This document shows positions 57,602 to 64,000 of a stretch of DNA of 64,000 bases, one piece after another. The stretch's first letter is position 1. The number at the start of each line of letters is the position of its first letter. This stretch comes from Terrimonas rubra. Lineage in GTDB: Bacteria; Bacteroidota; Bacteroidia; Chitinophagales; Chitinophagaceae. The notes beneath the pieces are model-generated. The model was not told the origin of the DNA, did not search any database, and was given only the letters and a program-made list of their open reading frames with translations. A program made the position numbers and the translations under genes. The stretch covers positions 372,001-436,000 of the forward strand of contig NZ_JBHUOZ010000001.1 in assembly GCF_042686025.1 (NCBI RefSeq). The letters run 5' to 3'.

Positions 57602-57994
57602 CTATTGTAGAGGATACATATTTGTGCCCCGGTAAAAAGCAATTTTATGTTGGAACATGGCTGCCATTTTTCCGGACCGCCATTTGGCTTCATCCGCCGT
57701 TTTACCTGTAAATAATTCATCCACCGCGGCATGAAAGAGCTGCAGCCAGCGGTTAAAATGTGTTTCGTTAATAGGCATGTTGGCATGCGGCGGAAAGGGA
57801 CTACCTGCATAAGTATGCTCATCCAGCAGTACCGTTTGCCAGAACCGGTACATCTTATCCAGGTGATGGGGCCAGTCTTTTATGGCACCCAAAAAAATGG
57901 GGCCTAATAATTCATCCTGCTGCACCTGTTGGTAAAAACTGTCTACCAGTATCTTGATATGGTGAATGTTGGTGATATCTGTCTTTACTGCCAT
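57602..57994 (-). CDS. Group III truncated haemoglobin
   Basis: 130 residues from ATG 57994 (MAVKTDITNIHHIKILVDSFYQQV). The 2-over-2 globin pattern includes the F-helix His in NETHFNRWLQLFHAAVDELF and conserved WQTVLL and GSPFPPHANMPI typical of group III. These proteins bind oxygen or NO and act in respiration or NO detoxification. It forms an operon with an NsrR-like Rrf2 regulator. The open frame continues far upstream, but the promoter box lies there, so this start is preferred. Confidence 0.9.
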   Translation of the reverse strand: MAVKTDITNIHHIKILVDSFYQQVQQDELLGPIFLGAIKDWPHHLDKMYRFWQTVLLDEHTYAGSPFPPHANMPINETHFNRWLQLFHAAVDELFTGKTADEAKWRSGKMAAMFQHKIAFYRGTNMYPLQ

Positions 57995-58013
57995 AATCCC
58001 TGCTTTTACCATA

Positions 58014-58021
58014 CAAAGATA
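58014..58021 (-). promoter_or_regulatory. -7 box TATCTTTG for the haemoglobin-Rrf2 operon
   Basis: Perfect TAnnTTTG on the minus strand, 19 nt before the ATG at 57994. Confidence 0.65.
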
Positions 58022-58030
58022 CACAACAAA

Positions 58031-58060
58031 ATAATAAAGGATATTTTTATCCTTTATTAT
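58031..58060 (-). promoter_or_regulatory. Operator-like palindrome of the haemoglobin-Rrf2 operon
   Basis: ATAATAAAGGATA, spacer TTTT, TATCCTTTATTAT: 13-bp perfect arms, centred in the -33 to -7 interval region just upstream of the -7 box. The size and symmetry match Rrf2-family sites, so it is the probable binding site of the NsrR-like protein. Confidence 0.75.
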
Positions 58061-58139
58061 TTTAGACTCATCACTGCCAACATTTAGCCAGCCGCACACA
58101 CAAGGAACCCTGGTAAAAACAGTAAGAAGGATTATAGAA

Positions 58140-58147
58140 TATTTTTG
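58140..58147 (+). promoter_or_regulatory. -7 box TATTTTTG for the DUF486 gene
   Basis: Perfect TAnnTTTG, 47 nt before the ATG at 58195. Confidence 0.5.
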
Positions 58148-58194
58148 TAATAACAAATGCCGATGCAGTAATATTGTATTACAATTATACACGT

Positions 58195-58563
58195 ATGAAA
58201 GGCTTTTACACCATCGCATTATTAATTCTTTCCAACACTTTTATGACCCTGGCCTGGTATGGCCACTTAAAATTTGCCGAATGGAAATGGTTCAGCAAAC
58301 TGGGACTGTTTGCCATTATCCTCATTAGCTGGGGAATTGCCCTTTTTGAGTATATCTTCCAGGTGCCGGCCAATAAGATGGGCTATAATGGTAACGGGGG
58401 GCCGTTTTCCCTCTTACAACTAAAAGTGATACAGGAAGTTATTACCCTGGTGGTATTTGCCGTGTTTACCCTGCTCTTCTTTAAAACAGAGACTTTCCGG
58501 GTAAACCATATCATTGCTTTTGTATTACTGGTAGCGGCCGTTTATTTTATGTTCAAAAAATGA
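58195..58563 (+). CDS. DMT-superfamily small membrane protein (DUF486)
   Basis: 122 residues with four predicted transmembrane helices: GFYTIALLILSNTFMTLAWYGHL, LGLFAIILISWGIALFEYIFQVP, QEVITLVVFAVFTLLFF, and IIAFVLLVAAVYFMF. The motif FEYIFQVPANKMGYNGNGGPFSLLQLKVIQE is typical of DUF486, a small relative of drug/metabolite transporters with no established substrate. It probably works as a dimer in the inner membrane, by analogy with small multidrug resistance proteins. ATG 58195 fits the first helix better than the upstream alternative. Confidence 0.85.
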   Translation: MKGFYTIALLILSNTFMTLAWYGHLKFAEWKWFSKLGLFAIILISWGIALFEYIFQVPANKMGYNGNGGPFSLLQLKVIQEVITLVVFAVFTLLFFKTETFRVNHIIAFVLLVAAVYFMFKK

Positions 58564-58570
58564 GTTGCAG

Positions 58571-59257
58571 TTATTTATACTGATAAAAAATCCCCTTATC
58601 CGTCACTGTCCATAAACAGGCTTTCTGTTCTGCAGCCTTTAAAGCATTATTGGCCCAGGTATTACAACTGTAAAACAAACTATAACGTCCTTTAGCTTCG
58701 TAAAAAGCATCGGTGCTGCCATAGCCATCATTTACACTGGGTATATGAACGGTATTGCCACCGGCATCCAGGTCAAAACTGTTCACTAAAAATTTATTCA
58801 GGGCTTCATATTGCTGGTAACTTATCTGTATAGCTTTACAATTTTCACCTTCATTTATCTGCGGGTAAAAAGTGGCATGTAAGGCCGAAGTGCTTAAATA
58901 AAACATGGCTTTAAAAGCCGTACTGAATTTTAAATCAGACCACTGGGGCGTTTGCAGGTAAAACCCTTTATCACCCCAGCCAATGCCTACATAAGCCATG
59001 GTGCTGTCTTTATCATCCGTATGCTCATATTTAATGTACTTTGTCCAGTCAAATTGAGCTGTTTTAACCGGCACCACAATATCCGTATGTACCCCGTTGC
59101 TTTTAATATAAATAGTTACTTCGTCCGGCCCTTCCAGCCTTGCTTTTTTATTAACCGGAATATAGGGGATCAGCCAGGCGGCCAATGCATATAATGCTAA
59201 TATGCCGATGATGATGCCCAGGGTCTTTAACGTAATACGGATAATTTTCTTTAGCAT
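58571..59257 (-). CDS. TIGR02117/DUF2459-family membrane-anchored protein
   Basis: 228 residues. One N-terminal transmembrane helix (TLGIIIGILALYALAAWLIP) and a soluble domain with VTIYIKSNGVHTDIVVPVKT, YVGIGWGDKGFYLQTPQWSDL, ALHATFYP and FYSCNTWANNALKAA. The conserved His, the GWGD motif and the Cys-Asn-Thr-Trp segment suggest a papain-like or NlpC-like catalytic site, though no activity is established for this family. The domain should be periplasmic. A -7 box TACTTTTG lies 40 nt upstream. Confidence 0.82.
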   Translation of the reverse strand: MLKKIIRITLKTLGIIIGILALYALAAWLIPYIPVNKKARLEGPDEVTIYIKSNGVHTDIVVPVKTAQFDWTKYIKYEHTDDKDSTMAYVGIGWGDKGFYLQTPQWSDLKFSTAFKAMFYLSTSALHATFYPQINEGENCKAIQISYQQYEALNKFLVNSFDLDAGGNTVHIPSVNDGYGSTDAFYEAKGRYSLFYSCNTWANNALKAAEQKACLWTVTDKGIFYQYK

Positions 59258-59296
59258 AATAAAGGTTAATGTTCCTATATGAATACTTTATTTCAT

Positions 59297-59304
59297 CAAA
59301 AGTA
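59297..59304 (-). promoter_or_regulatory. -7 box TACTTTTG for the DUF2459 gene
   Basis: Perfect TAnnTTTG on the minus strand, 39 nt from the ATG. Confidence 0.5.
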
Positions 59305-59365
59305 ACCCCTGTGATGGCGGGATGTAGATAAAGTAGGTAAATTTAACAATCCAAATAAGCTTATA

Positions 59366-60514
59366 ATGAAAGTATGGTATACACTATTGCTGCTGGTTAC
59401 AATTGTATTTACGAACAGTAAATCATTATCTGCGCAGCACCCGGTAGAAAAATCCATCGACAGCATCATGCAACGGTTCCAGGCGGTAGGTATATCGGTT
59501 GCTGTTGTCAAAAATAATAAACTGGTCTATAACCATTCGTTCGGCTATAGCAACCTGCAAAACAAAACACCGTTGACCACTGATCACATTTTCCGTATTG
59601 CCTCTATCTCCAAATCATTCACGGCTACCGGTATCATGCAACTGGTGGAAGCCGGCAAACTTTCCTTACAGCAGGATATCAGTGAACTGTTAGGCTTTAC
59701 TGTACGCAATCCCAAATTCCCGGATAAGGTGATCACCCTTAAAATGTTACTGGCCCACCGCAGCAGCCTGAACGATAAACAAGGATATTTTACACTCGAT
59801 ATTTTACAGGCGGATAAAAATCCTGAATGGGCAAAAAGCTTTAATGATTATGAACCGGGCAGTACCTATCAATATTGTAACCTCAACTTTAACCTGGCCG
59901 GCACCATCATTGAAAGAGTTTCGGGCCAAAGATTTGACAATTATATTGTACAACATATTTTTAACCCCCTAGGGTTATACGGCGGTTATTGTAATGATTC
60001 GCTGGACAACCGCCGCTTTGCCACCTTATACGAATACAATAAGGACAGTAATATTTTTGTGGCAGCTGAAAACGCTTATCATCCCCGCCGGGAAGAGCTG
60101 GCTAAATATATTATGGGCTACAGTACGCCTGTATTTTCACCCACAGGCGGGGTAAAGATCTCTGCACATGACCTGGCCCGGTATATGATGATGCATATGA
60201 ACAGGGGCAAGCTGGGTAAACAACGTATCATCAGTAAAAAAAGTTCCGGGCAAATGCAAACACCCTTTGCAGCCGATAACAGTTACGGGTTGGCTTTAGA
60301 GGTAAATACCAGTAAAGTAGTACCGGGTGTAACACTTACCGGGCATACCGGTTCTGCCTATGGTTTGTACAGTGCCATGTTTTTTAACCCCAAAAAGAAA
60401 TATGGATTTGTGGTCATTACCAATGGCTGCAAGCTGGAAGATACCGATGGTATGAACGGGTTGTTAAAAGAAAGCTTACAAGCCTTATATCGTTATTTTA
60501 TACTTAATCCATAA
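59366..60514 (+). CDS. Serine hydrolase, class C beta-lactamase / PBP4* family
   Basis: 382 residues. Signal peptide (1-24), then the catalytic motifs IASISKSFTATG (SxxK), YQYCNLNF (YxN form) and LTGHTGSAYG (the KTG position reads HTG). Such proteins are D-aminopeptidases, esterases or peptidoglycan carboxypeptidases; true beta-lactamase activity is less likely. It is exported, probably to the periplasm. The alkB-like gene starts 20 bp after it and a subtilase after that, all on one strand. Confidence 0.88.
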   Translation: MKVWYTLLLLVTIVFTNSKSLSAQHPVEKSIDSIMQRFQAVGISVAVVKNNKLVYNHSFGYSNLQNKTPLTTDHIFRIASISKSFTATGIMQLVEAGKLSLQQDISELLGFTVRNPKFPDKVITLKMLLAHRSSLNDKQGYFTLDILQADKNPEWAKSFNDYEPGSTYQYCNLNFNLAGTIIERVSGQRFDNYIVQHIFNPLGLYGGYCNDSLDNRRFATLYEYNKDSNIFVAAENAYHPRREELAKYIMGYSTPVFSPTGGVKISAHDLARYMMMHMNRGKLGKQRIISKKSSGQMQTPFAADNSYGLALEVNTSKVVPGVTLTGHTGSAYGLYSAMFFNPKKKYGFVVITNGCKLEDTDGMNGLLKESLQALYRYFILNP

Positions 60515-60534
60515 ACTGATTTTCAATAAAGCCA

Positions 60535-61143
60535 ATGACACTTTTTCCAGCTGAATATGATGCCGGGCTTAACCTTTTACCACATGATGGCATTGTAAAT
60601 TATTACGGTAAAATTTTTGACGCAGCGGCAGCACAGGCTTATTATAATGCTCTTTTAACAGGCATTGACTGGCAGCCCGATGAAGCCATTATCTTCGGTA
60701 AAAAAATTATCACCAAACGTAAGGTAGCCTGGTATGGCGATAAACCTTTTTCCTATACCTACTCCAAAATAACCAAACAGGCATTACCCTGGACTGATAC
60801 TTTATTGGCGCTGAAACAGGCCGCCGAACAGCATTCCGGCGAACAATACAATTCCTGTTTATTGAACCTGTACCATAACGGAAGTGAAGGCATGGCCTGG
60901 CATAGCGATGGGGAAAAGGATCTGAAGAAGGATGGCGCCATCGGCTCTTTAAGTTTTGGCGCCGAAAGAAAATTTGCATTTAAACACAAACAAAGCGGTG
61001 AAACCGTTTCCGTATTACTGGAACATGGCAGCCTGCTGGTAATGAAGGGCCGCACCCAAACCCACTGGCTGCACCGCTTACCGCCCAGTACCCGCATAGG
61101 TACTGCACGTATTAATTTAACGTTCCGCACTATTATACAATAA
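60535..61143 (+). CDS. alkB: AlkB-like 2-oxoglutarate/Fe(II) dioxygenase
   Basis: 202 residues. Iron ligands HxD in EGMAWHSDGEKDL, and distal His in THWLHRLPP; 2-oxoglutarate-binding Arg in ARINLTFRTI. The segment CLLNLYHNGSEGMAWHSDGE and SLSFGAERKFAFKHK are typical of the AlkB/ALKBH2-3 group that removes alkyl groups from DNA or RNA bases. It lies between a serine hydrolase and a protease, without adaptive-response genes such as ada nearby, so it is probably constitutive. Confidence 0.93.
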   Translation: MTLFPAEYDAGLNLLPHDGIVNYYGKIFDAAAAQAYYNALLTGIDWQPDEAIIFGKKIITKRKVAWYGDKPFSYTYSKITKQALPWTDTLLALKQAAEQHSGEQYNSCLLNLYHNGSEGMAWHSDGEKDLKKDGAIGSLSFGAERKFAFKHKQSGETVSVLLEHGSLLVMKGRTQTHWLHRLPPSTRIGTARINLTFRTIIQ

Positions 61144-61176
61144 CCGCTATTCCCTATTTTTATACCTGTAGCAAAC

Positions 61177-62775
61177 ATGATAACTATGTTGAAATACTGG
61201 CTCGGACTTTTTTTATTCGCTCCTCTTTTTAGCACTGCCCAAACGGTAAAACCCCAAATAAAGGACTGGCATTACCTGGATTATAAAAAAGATGGCTATA
61301 TGGGCATTAGCCTGAACCAGGCTTATGAATTATTAAAAGGTAAAAAAAGCGAACCGGTAATTGTTGCGGTAATTGACAGCGGCATTGATACCCTGCAGCC
61401 CGACCTGTTACCCGTATTATGGAAGAATCCTAAAGAAATACCGAATAATGGTATTGATGATGATGGCAATGGCCTTGTAGACGACTATTATGGCTGGAAT
61501 TACCTGGGCGCTGCCAATGGCGAAAACCTGGCCGTTAGTGTAAGCGATATTTACCGCACCTATCACCGCTTTAAACAACAATTTGAGAACAAAACAAAAA
61601 AGAATATCCCCGATAGCCTGCAATGGCAGTTCAGCGAATGGCAACGGGCCACTAAAAAAATAGAGGACGCTTATAAAGAAGCGGCAAAGAATATTGATAT
61701 TATCAGGGCCAACTGGGATATTATCAGTAAAACCAATGACGAATTAAAATGGCTGCTGAAGAAAGATATTTTTAACCGGACCGACCTTGATAGCCTTAAA
61801 ATAGACAAGAACAATCAACAGCTTATAGCCCTTTGGCGCAATATTTTTAATAACCAGGATTTCTCCAATGCCGCTTTTATAAAAGACTACGGGCAGTTTA
61901 AACAGGAAACGGAAGACGACCTGAACAAGAAAACAGTACCACCCACTCCTTTTCGTGATAGCTTATTAAATGACAATGGTTACGATATAACCAAAACACA
62001 TTATGGCAATCATAATCTTACTACCCATAGCGGTTACCATGGTACCAGTGTAAGCAGTGTTATCGGGGCTGTACGTAATAATGGTAAAGGCATTGATGGC
62101 ATTGCCGATAATGTACAGATCATGATGATACGGGGTATATTGGGCAAGGATGAGTTTGACAAAGATGTGGCGTTATCCATACGCTACGCAGTTGATCATG
62201 GCGCCAAAGTGATCAATATGAGCTTTGGCAAATATATTTCCCCGGATAAACGCTGGACAGATGAAGCCATTGCCTATGCCTTGTCAAAGGATGTGCTGTT
62301 GGTACATGGCTCCGGTAATGATACCACCAATACGGATAATGATATGAATTACCCAAGCGCTTTTGCCATTAATAATACCCGGTTCCCTAATTTTTTAAAT
62401 GTAGGGGCCAGTGCCGATCCCAGCACGGGCAACTGGGTAGCTGATTTCAGCAATTATGGAAAAAAAACAGTTGACCTCTTTGCTCCCGGCGTATACATCC
62501 ATTGTGCTATTGCCGGCGATGGCACCCAAACAGCTGATGGCACCAGCCTGGCCAGCCCGGTGGTAGCCGGTGTAGCGGCCTTACTGCGTTCCTATTTCCC
62601 AAAACTTACAGCCGCTGAAATAGCCGATATTCTTAAAAAGTCCGGGCAATCCATACCGGAGAAAGTAAACAAGCCTGGTAGTAAAACCGAAAAAATAAGT
62701 TTAAGTGAATTATGCGAGAGTGGTAAAGTAGTGAATGCCGCTGCGGCAGTTAAACTGGCCATGGAGTATAAATAA
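61177..62775 (+). CDS. Exported S8 subtilisin-like peptidase with a large insertion
   Basis: 532 residues. Signal peptide (1-22). The catalytic triad is intact: D67 in VAVIDSGID, H288 in YHGTSVSSVIG, S457 in GTSLASPVVAG. About 220 residues separate Asp and His, where a typical subtilase has about 35; the insert is highly charged and predicted helical (KNIPDSLQWQFSEWQRATKK, KEAAKNIDIIRANWDII). It ends without a T9SS sorting domain, so it probably stays in the periplasm. ATG 61186 is an alternative start. Confidence 0.9.
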   Translation: MITMLKYWLGLFLFAPLFSTAQTVKPQIKDWHYLDYKKDGYMGISLNQAYELLKGKKSEPVIVAVIDSGIDTLQPDLLPVLWKNPKEIPNNGIDDDGNGLVDDYYGWNYLGAANGENLAVSVSDIYRTYHRFKQQFENKTKKNIPDSLQWQFSEWQRATKKIEDAYKEAAKNIDIIRANWDIISKTNDELKWLLKKDIFNRTDLDSLKIDKNNQQLIALWRNIFNNQDFSNAAFIKDYGQFKQETEDDLNKKTVPPTPFRDSLLNDNGYDITKTHYGNHNLTTHSGYHGTSVSSVIGAVRNNGKGIDGIADNVQIMMIRGILGKDEFDKDVALSIRYAVDHGAKVINMSFGKYISPDKRWTDEAIAYALSKDVLLVHGSGNDTTNTDNDMNYPSAFAINNTRFPNFLNVGASADPSTGNWVADFSNYGKKTVDLFAPGVYIHCAIAGDGTQTADGTSLASPVVAGVAALLRSYFPKLTAAEIADILKKSGQSIPEKVNKPGSKTEKISLSELCESGKVVNAAAAVKLAMEYK

Positions 62776-62791
62776 AACAAAAAAGGACAAT

Positions 62792-62825
62792 AAAAAGGGA
62801 GTGTTAATCAAAACACTCCCTTTTT
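62792..62825. terminator. Bidirectional terminator between the subtilase and hemS genes
   Basis: AAAAAGGGAGTGTT / AACACTCCCTTTTT, 14-bp perfect stem with a 6-nt loop, between convergent genes. Confidence 0.95.
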
Positions 62826-62843
62826 ATTTTATACATCAGCTAA

Positions 62844-63875
62844 TTAAAAATCAGCTACTGTTTTCACTACTTCTCTCCAGCTTTCCAGTTCAGGAATACC
62901 GGGTTTACGCTTACCAAATAACTGAATAATTAATTCACCGTTTTTATCAAATACTTCCAGAGCGGTAACAATACCGGCTTCGCTCGGCTTTTTAACCACG
63001 TAGGTCTTAGCAATTGCTTCGGTACGTAAGTGTACATTCAGATCAGGATCTAACACATTGAACCATGGGCCTGTTCTTACCAGCCTGTTCACTTCACCGG
63101 TGTGAATCTGGATACAACCACGGTTGCCTACAAATATCATGATCGGCGCTTTTGTCTCCGATGCTTTCTGTAACACCGTTTCTACCGCTTCGTTACTTAC
63201 TTCCTGTACAAAGCCTTCGGGCGCCAGGCGTAAACCCTGTGTACGGCTTACACCAAATTTTTTCAGTATACCAAAAAACTGGTGCGTGTCGGTAATATTC
63301 CTCCAGCCTTCCTGGAAACCGGCCACATCAATTTCACTGTCAGGTTTTTCGGCAGGTGTGGGAGGATAAGCTTCCGTGGTAATTTCCAGTTGCTGGTCAG
63401 CAGCTGTATATTTTGCTTTTAAAGCTTCGTAAGCTTCTTTATTGCTGTCGTCAGTTAAATAAATTTTATGTACCGCCTCACCGCTTTTATCAAAAAACTG
63501 GAAACTGAAACGGTCGTTCTCATTCACCGCAAAGCCATACTTCCAACCCATCATAAATAAACGCAGGTCAATATCCGGGTCTAATACCAGGCCAACATGC
63601 GGGCTATCAAAAGATACATTGTTGTACACCCCTTTACGTTCGTGTACACAATCATCATTGCGGGTAAGCGCCATTACACGCCCCATGGTATTTACTTCTT
63701 TTAAAAACTCGCGGAAATCGCCTTCCAGCAACGTAACAGTTTCACCAATGCCGGTGGCCAGCAACTGTGCTTCGCTGCTGCCTAACAGGCGGGCAATATC
63801 CCTGATACGGGCCTTGGGGTTCTCTACCCTGGCTGCTTCGTATTTCTCCTTTAAGGAACTTAAAGTTGTTTCCAT
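62844..63875 (-). CDS. hemS: Hemin-degrading factor HemS/HmuS
   Basis: 343 residues built as two HemS repeats: the first with MGRVMALTRNDDCVHERKGVYNNVSF and VGLVLDPDIDLRLFMMGWKYGFAVN, the second with APIMIFVGNRGCIQIHTGEVNRLV and GPWFNVLDPDLNVHLRTEAIAKTYVVKKP. HemS proteins carry haem in the cytoplasm or open it to release iron. It lies 33 bp after a gene that looks like the haem ABC transporter ATPase, so this is the end of a haem-uptake operon. Confidence 0.93.
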   Translation of the reverse strand: METTLSSLKEKYEAARVENPKARIRDIARLLGSSEAQLLATGIGETVTLLEGDFREFLKEVNTMGRVMALTRNDDCVHERKGVYNNVSFDSPHVGLVLDPDIDLRLFMMGWKYGFAVNENDRFSFQFFDKSGEAVHKIYLTDDSNKEAYEALKAKYTAADQQLEITTEAYPPTPAEKPDSEIDVAGFQEGWRNITDTHQFFGILKKFGVSRTQGLRLAPEGFVQEVSNEAVETVLQKASETKAPIMIFVGNRGCIQIHTGEVNRLVRTGPWFNVLDPDLNVHLRTEAIAKTYVVKKPSEAGIVTALEVFDKNGELIIQLFGKRKPGIPELESWREVVKTVADF

Positions 63876-63908
63876 ATTTTCAATTTTGACTTTTTATATT
63901 TTAAGCGT

Positions 63909-64000
63909 CTACATTTTTACCACCACCAGTTTGCGCCTGGAATCGGGATGCTGGATAATTTCCGTATCCACCTCGTACACTTCCCTGATATGATGTTCGT
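63909..64000 (-). CDS. C-terminal end of a probable haem ABC-transporter ATP-binding protein
   Basis: Only 30 codons are in the window, ending HPDSRRKLVVVKM. The segment IREVYEVDTEIIQHPDSRR resembles the C-terminus of HmuV-type ATPases. Position directly before hemS supports the call, but no catalytic motif is visible and the identification is tentative. Confidence 0.45.
   Translation of the reverse strand, partial: EHHIREVYEVDTEIIQHPDSRRKLVVVKM

Noticed and set aside
57595..57822. Longer N-terminus for the Rrf2 protein
   Set aside because: It overlaps the haemoglobin gene in another frame, and the HTH starts directly at the chosen ATG.
57995..58219. Longer N-terminus for the truncated haemoglobin
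   Set aside because: The extension covers the -7 box and the operator palindrome and does not look like globin.

Overview
The window reads as chromosomal DNA of a Bacteroidota bacterium, most likely a member of Chitinophagaceae. Evidence: type IX secretion and gliding genes (gldJ, porV), a secreted protease with a T9SS C-terminal sorting domain, a TonB receptor with a carboxypeptidase-like N-terminal domain, a short RpoD without region 1.1, several promoters with the Bacteroidota -7 box TAnnTTTG, and A/T-rich start-codon contexts instead of Shine-Dalgarno sites. No rRNA, tRNA, CRISPR array, transposase or prophage was found. Most of the window is core genome with single accessory genes between.

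Layout. 1-2.5 kb: minus-strand arginine operon (GNAT acyltransferase, argG, start of argC), preceded by a leader with a 40-residue ORF ending in an arginine-rich tail. 2.5-17.6 kb: small membrane proteins, an Hsp15-like protein, a T9SS-exported subtilase, an M57 metalloprotease, an M20 dipeptidase, a WG-repeat protein, an L,D-transpeptidase, an ECF sigma / anti-sigma / beta-barrel operon, and gldJ. 18-28 kb: porV, ispF, a candidate toxin-antitoxin pair (57-residue ORF overlapping an ADP-ribosyltransferase-like gene), ald, tsaE, a copper P-type ATPase, metZ, pheS. 27.7-31.9 kb: a HxlR regulator divergent from a quinone reductase with palindromes at the shared promoter, a YARHG protein, a lipocalin, and a DksA-like protein with a histone-H1-like tail. 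31.9-39 kb: ileS, a VOC protein, and a likely copper/metal TonB-receptor cluster. 39-49 kb: oxidoreductase plus PBP4 operon, recQ, an OmpA protein, two pseudouridine synthases, a CAP protein, rpoD. 49-64 kb: LptF/G permease, exported superoxide dismutase, CDF transporter, OsmC + Rrf2 + 1-Cys peroxiredoxin (thiol/peroxide group), an arginase-fold protein with altered metal ligands, a truncated haemoglobin + NsrR-like Rrf2 unit with a perfect operator-like palindrome, a serine hydrolase, AlkB, a second subtilase, and a haem-use operon (hmuV-like end, hemS).

The most unusual material is between genes. Arrays of GCTGAAA/G and TTAAACC/TTTGAAC simple repeats recur at several sites, often just upstream of a TATCTTTG -7 box, and two further families of short dispersed elements (cores GTTGCGTCGC and GTTGCGACGC) each occur twice. 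Strong terminator hairpins separate many units. Several promoters (pheS, tsaE, the arginase-fold gene) lie so close to the start codon that leaderless mRNAs are likely.

All functional calls rest on reading motifs by eye; no database search was possible.
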